Positions 49,851 to 56,953 of a stretch of DNA of 64,000 nucleotides are shown here, one piece after another. Origin of the DNA: JAJZJT01 sp964610905 (GTDB lineage Bacteria; Actinomycetota; Acidimicrobiia; Acidimicrobiales; RAAP-2). How positions within the stretch are numbered: the stretch's first letter is position 1; the number at the start of each line of letters is the position of its first letter. The DNA lies in contig CAZSYT010000002.1 of NCBI GenBank assembly GCA_964610905.1, positions 50,875 to 114,874 on the forward strand, in the 5' to 3' direction. Under the pieces are notes generated by a model, which searched no databases, was not told the origin of the DNA, and saw nothing but the letters and a program-made list of their open reading frames with translations. The translations under genes and the position numbers were made by a program.

Positions 49851-49882
49851 CACACGAGCATCCGGGGCGCCATGCTCGTGCC

Positions 49883-50575
49883 ATGGCCGAGCCCACGCAC
49901 GAGGACGCCCCTGCCGACGCCGCGACCTTCTGGGAGGGCCGCTATGCCGAGCGTCACCGGATCTGGTCGGGGGAGCCGAACGCCGCGCTCGCCGACGGGG
50001 CCGGCGGGCTCCCCCCGGGCCGGGCGCTCGACCTCGGCTGCGGCGAGGGCGGCGACGCGGTGTGGCTCGCCGAGCAGGGGTGGCAGGTGACCGGGGTCGA
50101 CATCTCGGCCACGGCCGTCGCCCGTTGCCGAGCCCTCGCCGCCGACCGGGGCATCGCCGACGACCGGGTCACCTGGCTCGTCCGCGACCTCGCCACCTGG
50201 GAGCCCGCCGAGCGCTACGACCTCGTCACGTCGTGCTTCCTCCACTCCCCCGTCGACTTCCCCCGCGCTTCCGTCCTGCGGCGTGCCGCGGCAGCGGTCG
50301 CGCCCGGGGGCCATTTGCTCGTGGTCGCCCACGCCGAACCGCCGCCGTGGTCGAGGAGGAACCACCACGGCGGTGAGGGCGAGGGAGGTGGCCACCACCA
50401 CGGGCCCCACGACTTCCCCAGCCCCGACGAGGAGCGCGCCGCGCTCGGGCTCGGCGGCGGCGGCTGGGACGTCCTGGTCAGCGAGGTCCGCAGCCGCGAG
50501 GCGACCGGGCCCGGCGGCGAGCAGGTGGCCTTGCGCGACACCGTCACCCTCGCCCGCCGCCGCAGCGCGCCCTGA
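49883..50575 (+). CDS. Class I SAM-dependent methyltransferase
   Basis: 230 residues. SAM-binding motif I LDLGCGEGGDAVWLAEQGWQ with VTGVDISATAVARCRALAAD (motif II acidic residue), then DLVTSCFLHSPVDFPRASVL and GGHLLVVAHAEPPPW. TehB/UbiE-like core. An unusual Gly/His-rich insertion (HHGGEGEGGGHHHGPHD, about residue 155-171) could bind metal or be a loop. FWEGRYAERHRIWSGEPNAA at the N-terminus resembles thiopurine/TehB-like methyltransferases. Possible target of the divergent XRE-cupin regulator; substrate unknown. Confidence 0.92.
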   Translation: MAEPTHEDAPADAATFWEGRYAERHRIWSGEPNAALADGAGGLPPGRALDLGCGEGGDAVWLAEQGWQVTGVDISATAVARCRALAADRGIADDRVTWLVRDLATWEPAERYDLVTSCFLHSPVDFPRASVLRRAAAAVAPGGHLLVVAHAEPPPWSRRNHHGGEGEGGGHHHGPHDFPSPDEERAALGLGGGGWDVLVSEVRSREATGPGGEQVALRDTVTLARRRSAP

Positions 50576-50636
50576 GCGGACCCGGAGCAGCGCCCGCCCG
50601 CAGACGGGCTCCGTTGCGGCCGACCGGTCCCCCGGC

Positions 50637-50652
50637 TACCGTCCGCGCCGTG
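50637..50652 (+). promoter_or_regulatory. Possible leaderless -10 (TACCGT) and GTG start
   Basis: TACCGT at 50637-50642 followed by seven bases and GTG 50650. The spacing suggests transcription starts at the start codon; no Shine-Dalgarno is present. Confidence 0.4.
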
Positions 50653-52155
50653 CCCCCGCCCGAGCCTCCCACCGGGTCCCCCGTCGTGCCGTTGCCGACC
50701 CCCGCCGAGCTGCGGGACCTGGTCGAGCACATGGTGGGCCTCGGCCCGCGTCTCACCGGGACGTCGGCCCACGACCGCTTCTGCACGTGGCTCGAGGACG
50801 AGCTGGCCGCCTGCGGGCTCGACGTCCTGCCTGCCGACCGGTACCCCTACGACCGCTGGCTGGCCGAGCGCGTCGCCCTCGAGGTGGTCGAGGGGGACCG
50901 CGTCGAGCCCGTCGACGTCGCCGCTGCCTACGTCCGTGCCGCCTCCACACCCCCGGACGGCGTCACCGGCCCGCTCGTCGACCTCGGCCCCATGCCGGTG
51001 CCCGACCCCTTCGCGGCCGTCGCGTCGGGCACCGAGGGGCCCGGGGTGACGCCCGAGGTGCGGGCGTGGGCCGACGCCCTGCCCCGCGACGAGCTCCGTG
51101 GCGCCGTCGCCGTGGTGGACTTGGCGGTGCCCCCGCCGCTCACCGCCGAGGTGTTCGTGGCGCTCGCCAGCTACCTGCACTGGCCCGGCCACACGGACGA
51201 GGACTGGGCGCGCATCGACTACCGCCGCCCCTGGATGGGGCCGTGGCCCGAGCTCGGCCTCTTCGCCGGGCTGGGCGTCGCCGGCGTGGTCTTCGTGGTC
51301 GACGCCTGCCGCGAGCTCCTCACCGGCAACTACTCGCCCCACGTCGGGCGTCCGCAACCGGTCCCCGCGGTCGTCGTCGACCGAGACACGGGGCGCGCCC
51401 TCCACGAGCGGGCAGTGCGCCGTCCCGAGGCGCATCTCGTCCTCCACGCCCCGACGCAGCCCGTCGAGGTCCGCTCCGTGACCGCCGTCCTGCACGGCGC
51501 GAGCGACGAGGTCGTGGTCGTGAACAGCCACTCGGACGGGCAGAACGGCTTCGAGGAGAACGGCTCGGTGGCCCTCGTCGCCCTGGCCCGCCACTTCGCC
51601 TCGCTGCCGCCCGGCGAGCGGCTCCACCGGACGCTCGTGCTCGCGTCGTGGCCCGGGCACATGTCCGGCGTCGTGTCCCTCGAGGACGCCGCGTGCTGGA
51701 TCACCGCCCACCCCGACCTGTGCGACCGGGCGGTGGCCGCCGTCACCGTCGAGCACCTCGGCGCCACCGAGTGGGTCGAGACGCCCGGGCTCGGCTACCA
51801 CCCGACGGGCGAGCCCGAGGTCACCGGCATCTGGACGACCCAGGGACTGACGGCCGAGCTCGCCCGCTCGGCGCTCGTCGAGGCCGACCTGGCCCGCCAC
51901 GCGCTCCTGCGCCCGCCCGTGCAGATCACGCCGGGCGCCCCCTTCCACGAGCACGGCGTCCCGCACGTGTCGGGGATCGCCGGCCCCACCTACCTGCTCG
52001 TGGTGTCCGAGGACGGCGAGCTCGCGAAGTTCGACGAGCACCTCGCCGCGCGTCAGCTCGGCTTCTACGCCGACGTCGTCCGCCGGCTCGACGGTGCGGA
52101 CCGTGACGAGCTCCGCTCGGGCGACCCGACGCTCGGGGCGGGCCCGCCCCGCTGA
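50650..52155 (+). CDS. M28-like zinc aminopeptidase family protein
   Basis: 501 residues from GTG 50650; an upstream TTG at 50614 would add 12 doubtful residues. N-terminal LPTPAELRDLVEHMVGLGPR, LTGTSAHDRFCTWLEDELAA resembles the start of M28 peptidases. A PA-like inserted region (AVAVVDLAVPPPLTAE...GVAGVVFVVDACRELL) precedes VVVVNSHSDGQNGFEENGSV (HxD metal pair and the ENGS equivalent of DNGSG) and VTVEHLGATEW. The motif spacing matches M28, but the usual EE general-base motif is unclear, so activity is uncertain. No signal peptide: probably cytoplasmic. Stands alone. Confidence 0.75.
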   Translation: MPPPEPPTGSPVVPLPTPAELRDLVEHMVGLGPRLTGTSAHDRFCTWLEDELAACGLDVLPADRYPYDRWLAERVALEVVEGDRVEPVDVAAAYVRAASTPPDGVTGPLVDLGPMPVPDPFAAVASGTEGPGVTPEVRAWADALPRDELRGAVAVVDLAVPPPLTAEVFVALASYLHWPGHTDEDWARIDYRRPWMGPWPELGLFAGLGVAGVVFVVDACRELLTGNYSPHVGRPQPVPAVVVDRDTGRALHERAVRRPEAHLVLHAPTQPVEVRSVTAVLHGASDEVVVVNSHSDGQNGFEENGSVALVALARHFASLPPGERLHRTLVLASWPGHMSGVVSLEDAACWITAHPDLCDRAVAAVTVEHLGATEWVETPGLGYHPTGEPEVTGIWTTQGLTAELARSALVEADLARHALLRPPVQITPGAPFHEHGVPHVSGIAGPTYLLVVSEDGELAKFDEHLAARQLGFYADVVRRLDGADRDELRSGDPTLGAGPPR

Positions 52156-52174
52156 CGCGCACGCCCCGGGGTGG

Positions 52175-52624
52175 TCACGGCACCGGGGTGAACCGCCGGC
52201 GCTGGTCGATCGGGCTCATGATGCCGACGTCGTTGCCGTCGGGGTCGCGCACGACGGCGAACCGGGCGCCGAAGAAGGCGTCCGCGGGCCCGTGGACACC
52301 GCGATGCCCGGCGGCGACGAGCGCCCGGTAGCGGTCGTCGACGGCGGCCCGCGTGGGAACCGAGAACGTCAGCACCACGGGGCGGGCCGTCCGGTCACGG
52401 CCTCGCCAGCCGTCGTGCCACAGGCGCGCCATGGCGACGTTGTCGAGCTCGAAGACCAGTCCGGCACCGTTGTCGAGCGCCGTGTGGCGGGCGCCGCTCC
52501 CCGCCGGCCACTCCCCGCCGTCGAAGCGCGCGGGCACCCCGAGGGTCTCGTAGAAGGCGAGGGCGGCGTCCATGTCGGACACCACCAGGTTCACCTGGTT
52601 GCACACGGTCGTCACGTCGTCCAT
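52175..52624 (-). CDS. VOC family (glyoxalase/bleomycin resistance-like) protein
   Basis: 149 residues. Two beta-alpha-beta-beta-beta modules: QVNLVVSDMDAALAFYETLG at the N-terminus and VVLTFSVPTRAAVDDRYRAL in the second. The end ARFAVVRDPDGNDVGIMSPI matches the family signature RDPDGNxxxI. Metal ligands are incomplete: the first is not His. Likely a small-molecule-binding or isomerase-type enzyme. Starts 45 bases downstream of the broken AraC gene, which may once have regulated it. Confidence 0.9.
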   Translation of the reverse strand: MDDVTTVCNQVNLVVSDMDAALAFYETLGVPARFDGGEWPAGSGARHTALDNGAGLVFELDNVAMARLWHDGWRGRDRTARPVVLTFSVPTRAAVDDRYRALVAAGHRGVHGPADAFFGARFAVVRDPDGNDVGIMSPIDQRRRFTPVP

Positions 52625-52668
52625 GCGCGTACCGTACCGGGCGACGTCGGCGGCGTCTTGGTCGCACG

Positions 52669-53520
52669 TCACGGGTCGGGGGCGCCCCCCGACGACCGTG
52701 CGGCGAGCTCGGCCGGCGTGCACCCGGCCAGCTCGACCGCGTCGCGGTGGATGTGGGCCTGGTCGACGTAGCCGGCATCGGCGGCGACCTCGGCCAGCGA
52801 GGACGAGCCGTCGGCGAGGAGACGGCGAGGAGACGGCGAGGAGACGGCGAGCCTGCTCGAGGCGGACGACTCGTGCGTAGCGCTTCGGCGACAGTCCCAC
52901 CTGGTCGGCGAACCGGGAGGCGAGGCGCGTCCGGCTCCAGCCCACCTCGGACGCCAGGTCGGTGACGCGTGCGGGGGGGTCGGTGCACAGGCGGGGCCAG
53001 ACCCACTCGACCTCTGGGGCGACGCGACGCGTGGTGCGCCGTTCCTCGAGCGCTCGGCGCACGAGGCCCCGGCGTGCCGACGGGCCCCCCTGTCGGCCAG
53101 CCGTTCGACGAGCTGCCGGGCCCAGCGCCCGAGCGCGAGCTCGAGGTCGAGGTCGACGCAGTGGTCGGCGAGCGTGGAGCCGGCCATGCCCACGAGCTCG
53201 ACGGCGGCGGGCGCGTCGAGGTGGACGCCGATCCCGCACTGCCGGCCGGCATGGGCGGTCTCGACGGGGCGGCCGCGCACGCCGGCCACGAACGCCGAGT
53301 ACGAGGCCGAGGAGGATCCCTCCGCGACCTCGAGCGGGTCGCCCCACGTGAAGAAGAGGACGGCCGATCCCGACGCCGGCTGCACGCACTGCACACGAGC
53401 GGGACCGTGCTCCTCGTAGGTGGTGAGCGCCCGCACGCAAGCGGCGAGAGACGGCCCCGGTCCGTGGGCGTCGAGGCTCCAGCGTCCCGAAGGCCCGTCG
53501 CCCTCACGCCCCGATCCTGC
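52669..53520 (-). pseudogene. AraC family regulator broken by a homopolymer and an 11-bp repeat
   Basis: The ligand-binding half reads in one frame (RVQCVQPASGSAVLFFTWGD, IGVHLDAPAAVELVGMAG, LGRWARQLVERLADR). At the run of six G near 53087 (minus strand GACAGGGGGGCC) the homology moves to another frame: ERRTTRRVAPEVEWVWPRL, ARVTDLASEVGWSRTRLASR, FADQVGLSPKRYARVVRLEQ. After three copies of an 11-bp repeat at 52817-52849 it returns to the first frame (DGSSSLAEVAADAGYVDQAH). One extra G and one (or four) instead of three repeats would restore a whole gene. The 5' end is not defined. Confidence 0.75.
52817..52849. repeat. 11-bp tandem repeat, three copies, inside the AraC gene
   Basis: AGGAGACGGCG three times in a row. 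The period is not a multiple of three: one copy gives an intact HTH (QARRLLADGSSS), three shift the frame. Confidence 0.95.
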
Positions 53521-53653
53521 AGCGTCGGACGACCGGTCGCCCGGTTCGCCTCCACGCGCGAGGGGACCCGGGCCAGCGTCCCCGGCCGTGGAGACGGTGC
53601 CGGGCCTCGCTGCGCCGGCAGCGCGCCTGGCGGACCCGGCCGGCCCGGACGGC

Positions 53654-53852
53654 ATGGGCGGCCGCCCCGACGGCGGCGGGGTGGACCGTCCTCGGCGGCT
53701 CGCTGGTCATCGGCGCTGCCTTCAACGGGGCGAGCTTCCTCGGCTTCGGCCGCGACGTGAGCTCGTTGCTGATGGCGCTGCTCGCCTTCGGTGCGATCGG
53801 CTCCTACGCCACCGCGCTCTTCGTGCTCGCCCGTCCGGGCCCGTCCCCGTGA
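53654..53852 (+). pseudogene. Small two-helix membrane protein with frameshift at the start
   Basis: An open stretch ending at TGA 53852 reads AAAPTAAGWTVLGGSLVIGA, AFNGASFLGFGRDVSSLLMA, LLAFGAIGSYATALFVLARP, with two clear hydrophobic helices. No start codon exists in this frame. ATG 53654 followed by GGG is one base out; with one G fewer it would read MAAAPTAAGW and fit perfectly. An indel at the second codon, real or technical, is likely. Function unknown. Confidence 0.45.
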
Positions 53853-53910
53853 CCGGCCCGCTCCCGCGTCCGCCGCGGTGCCCGGCCCGGGACCTCGCCG
53901 CGACCTGCCG

Positions 53911-53926
53911 TAGCATCGACCACATG
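53911..53926 (+). promoter_or_regulatory. Leaderless promoter (-10 TAGCAT) of the aquaporin gene
   Basis: TAGCAT at 53911-53916 followed by seven bases and ATG 53924. Transcription would begin at or next to the start codon; no ribosome site is present. Confidence 0.55.
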
Positions 53927-54805
53927 GTCCGGCGCCAACGACGCCGCGCCGTCGGCGCCCGAGGTGGGGTGGCGTGGCAGCCGGTGCTCGGCGAGCTCGC
54001 GGGCACCGCCCTCCTCGTCGGGCTCGGCCTGTCGGTGGTCATCGTCGACTTCTCCACGCACAGCCCCGTGAGCGGCGTCCTCGGGGCAGGGCCCCGGCGA
54101 GCGCTCACCGGGTTCCTCTTCGGCACCGTGGGTGCGCTCGTCGCCGTCTCGCCGCTCGGCAAGCTCAGCGGCGCCCACCTCAACCCCGCCGTCACCCTGG
54201 CCTTCCTGCTGCGACGGACGATCCGACCGCGCCTCGCCGCCGCCTACGTCGCAGCCCAGGCCGTCGGGGCGGTCGCCGGGACGTCCGTCCTCCTCGCATG
54301 GGGCGCGTGGGGCCGGTCCGTCGACTTCGGCGCGACCCTGCCAGGCTCGTCCTACGGCCCGTGGTGGGCGCTCGTCGGCGAGGTGGCCACCACGCTCGCG
54401 CTCGTCGTGCTCCTCCTCACGTTCGTCGGGACGGCGCGGTTGCGGCCGTTCACGCCGGCGCTCTTCCCGGCCCTCTACGCGGCCATGGTGTTCGCCGAGG
54501 CACCGGTGTCGGGCACCAGCACCAACCCCGCCCGGAGCCTCGGCCCGGCCCTCGTGTCGGGCGACTGGCACGACTGGTGGGTCTACTGGGTCGGTCCGGT
54601 CCTCGGCTGTCTCCTCGCTCTCTCCCTCCTCCGCTTGCGCTGGCCCACGCGCCTCGAGGTCGACGTGGCGCGCGTGTACCACTTCGCCGAAGGCGAGGTC
54701 GGGAGGCTCGAGGACCGGGTCGACGATCGGGAGGACCCGGTCGGTCAGCTGGCCGCTGAGCTGGACGGGCTCGGGGAGCGCATCGGCCCGCCGCGCTCGG
54801 GGTGA
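53924..54805 (+). CDS. Aquaporin/MIP family channel protein
   Basis: 293 residues. Six hydrophobic segments and both half-helices with the NPA signature: KLSGAHLNPAVTLAFLLRRT and APVSGTSTNPARSLGPALVS (arginine of the selectivity filter after the second NPA). Helix 1 is LGELAGTALLVGLGLSVVIV. The C-terminal ~55 residues (RVYHFAEGEVGRLEDRVDDR...) are a soluble, charged tail not typical of the family. Water, glycerol or small-solute channel in the membrane. Monocistronic by appearance. Confidence 0.93.
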   Translation: MVRRQRRRAVGARGGVAWQPVLGELAGTALLVGLGLSVVIVDFSTHSPVSGVLGAGPRRALTGFLFGTVGALVAVSPLGKLSGAHLNPAVTLAFLLRRTIRPRLAAAYVAAQAVGAVAGTSVLLAWGAWGRSVDFGATLPGSSYGPWWALVGEVATTLALVVLLLTFVGTARLRPFTPALFPALYAAMVFAEAPVSGTSTNPARSLGPALVSGDWHDWWVYWVGPVLGCLLALSLLRLRWPTRLEVDVARVYHFAEGEVGRLEDRVDDREDPVGQLAAELDGLGERIGPPRSG

Positions 54806-54871
54806 CGGCCCCGGTCCCGGCCGTCGCCCCCGCGTTGCCCCGAGGCGGCGCGGTCGCCCATCCTGGTAGCC

Positions 54872-56890
54872 GTGACCGGGCGGACGAAGCAGACCGGGAG
54901 GACCGTGGCCCCGTGGACGTCGCCCCGCCGACGTGACCGGACCTGGCTCGCCGGCACGGCGTCGTGCCCGGCGACCACCTGGACCCCCGTCGAACCGCCA
55001 CGGCGGCGGGGCCCGGGTGCGGGCGGACCGACGCCGGGCCCGGCCGGTGGTCGCAGTGGGCCTTCCGCCCCGTGGCCGAAGCGCTCCACCGGCCTCCGCT
55101 CGGTCTTCGGGCTCGACCTCGCCCTCCTGCACGCCCCGTCCGTGTTCGACTTCCGCAGGCGCGAGGCGCTGCTCGGTCCCGTCGCCGACGTCGTCCCCTC
55201 GAGCGACGAGTTCGAGATGTACCCGATCGGCCTCACCAGCCTCGCCGGGTACCTGTCGCGCAACGCCTACAACGTCCGCATCGTCAACCTCGCCTACCGG
55301 ATGCTGCGCTCCCACACCTACGACGTGGCCGCGCACCTGCGGAGGATCCACGCCCCGGTCTTCGGCATCGACCTGCACTGGCTCCCCCACGCACACGGCG
55401 CCCTGACGGTCGCCGAGCTCGTGAAGGAGGTCCACCCGGACGCAAAGGTGCTGCTCGGAGGGCTTTCCGCCAGCTACTACCACGAGGAGCTCGCCCGCCT
55501 CCCCGCCGTCGACTTCGTGCTCCGAGGCGACTCGACGGAGGAGCCGGCCCGCCAGCTCCTCTGCGCCCTCCGCGAGGGGCGCCCGCTCGAAGAGGTCGAG
55601 AACCTCACCTTCTCGCGCCCCGACGGCACGGTGGTCACCAACCCGCTGTCGTTCGTGCCCGAAGACCTCGACCACGTCGACGTCCCCGACTACGCGTACG
55701 CCCTGCGGTCGGTGTTCAAGTACTGGGACCTCGCCGACCTCGTCCCCTACCTGCGCTGGCTGCGCGACCCGACCACCATGGTGCTGAACGCCCGCGGCTG
55801 CACGTACGACTGCGCCATCTGCGGCGGGTCGCGCTCCGCCTACCGGCTCGTGTGCAACCGCGCCAGTCCGGCCTACCGGTCACCCGACAAGCTCGTCGCC
55901 GACGCGCGCACCATCGCGTCGTTCTCCGCCGCGCCGATCTTCATGGTCCACGACCCGCGCATCGGTGGCGTCCCGAGGGCCGAGCGGTTCTTCGAGCGCT
56001 TCGCCGCCTCCGGCGTCCGCAACGAGCTGGTGATCGAGCTCTTCTACCCGGCGGGCCCCGACTTCTTCGAGCTGGTCCGCCGCTCGACCCGGGCGTGGAG
56101 CCTCGAGATCACCATCGAGTCCCCCGACGAGGACCTGCGCCACGTGAACGGCAAGTTCGCCTGCTCGAACGCAGCGGTCGAGGCGACGCTCGCCGCCGCG
56201 CTCGAGCACGGCTGCGGCAAGCTCGACCTGTTCTTCATGGTCGGCATCCCCCACCAGCGCCCGGACCAGGCGCTCGCCACGGTCGAGTACTGCCGGCACC
56301 TCGTCGAGCGCTTCGGTGCCGACCCGCGCCTGCAGTTCTACGTCGCCCCCCTCGGGCCGTTCCTCGACCCGGGCAGCCGGGCGTACGAGGATCCTTCCCT
56401 CGGGTACCGCAAGCGCTTCGAGACCGTCGCCGAATACCGCAGGGCCCTCGAGGAGCTCGACTGGCGCGACGTGCTCTCCTTCGACACCGACGGGATGGAC
56501 CGGGCGACCCTCGTGGCCACCACCTACGAGGTGGCCGACCGGCTCGAGCGTCTCAAGTTCGACGCGGGCCTCGTCGACGCGGCGACCTACGGATCGGTCC
56601 GGGACCACCTGGCCCGTGCCCGCGAGGTCCTCGACGCCCTGGACCGGTCGCGCGACCTCCCGAGGGACGAGCGCGAGGAGGTGCTCCACCGCATGCACGC
56701 CGACGTGGCCGCCGCCAACGCCGGCAGCACCTCGGGGCCGCGCGAGCTGTCGTGGACGCCGTCGGCGGGCATCAGGGTGACCCGGGCGCTCCTCGGCGAG
56801 CTCGCCGGTGCCCTGGCGGCCGAGGTCCGCCGGAGCGCGGACCGCTTCCGCGGCCGCTACGACACGGCCGCCGCTCCCCGCCGAAGCTGA
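54872..56890 (+). CDS. B12-binding domain/radical SAM protein (Ta0216-like)
   Basis: Up to 672 residues. The N-terminal ~75 residues from GTG 54872 are Arg/Pro/Gly-rich and may be untranslated; recognisable protein begins at FGLDLALLHAPSVFDFRRRE. Then a cobalamin-binding-like Rossmann domain (MYPIGLTSLAGYLSRNAYNV, VFGIDLHWLPHAHGALTVAE, KVLLGGLSASYYHEE, residues about 105-215), and a radical SAM core with the 4Fe-4S motif NARGCTYDCAICGGSRSAY (CxxxCxxC, about residue 310), and ITIESPDEDLRHVNGKFACS. It resembles the uncharacterised Ta0216 family by my recall. A stand-alone gene, substrate unknown; methyl transfer or ring chemistry is possible. Confidence 0.85.
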   Translation: MTGRTKQTGRTVAPWTSPRRRDRTWLAGTASCPATTWTPVEPPRRRGPGAGGPTPGPAGGRSGPSAPWPKRSTGLRSVFGLDLALLHAPSVFDFRRREALLGPVADVVPSSDEFEMYPIGLTSLAGYLSRNAYNVRIVNLAYRMLRSHTYDVAAHLRRIHAPVFGIDLHWLPHAHGALTVAELVKEVHPDAKVLLGGLSASYYHEELARLPAVDFVLRGDSTEEPARQLLCALREGRPLEEVENLTFSRPDGTVVTNPLSFVPEDLDHVDVPDYAYALRSVFKYWDLADLVPYLRWLRDPTTMVLNARGCTYDCAICGGSRSAYRLVCNRASPAYRSPDKLVADARTIASFSAAPIFMVHDPRIGGVPRAERFFERFAASGVRNELVIELFYPAGPDFFELVRRSTRAWSLEITIESPDEDLRHVNGKFACSNAAVEATLAAALEHGCGKLDLFFMVGIPHQRPDQALATVEYCRHLVERFGADPRLQFYVAPLGPFLDPGSRAYEDPSLGYRKRFETVAEYRRALEELDWRDVLSFDTDGMDRATLVATTYEVADRLERLKFDAGLVDAATYGSVRDHLARAREVLDALDRSRDLPRDEREEVLHRMHADVAAANAGSTSGPRELSWTPSAGIRVTRALLGELAGALAAEVRRSADRFRGRYDTAAAPRRS

Positions 56891-56953
56891 CCGGCCCGCA
56901 CCGGCCCGCACCGGCCCGCACCGGCCCGCACCGGCCCGCCCGGTGCCCGGTCA
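56888..56953. repeat. 10-bp repeat cluster framed by an inverted repeat, between convergent genes
   Basis: CACCGGCCCG is repeated four times in tandem. TGACCGG at the beginning (56888) and CCGGTCA at the end can pair, with the stop codons of both convergent genes in the arms. It probably works as the terminator region for the radical SAM gene and icd. Confidence 0.7.

Noticed and set aside
54872..56890. Radical SAM protein as the mycofactocin maturase MftC
   Set aside because: It has a B12-type domain, a different overall size and no MftA/MftB/MftD neighbours.
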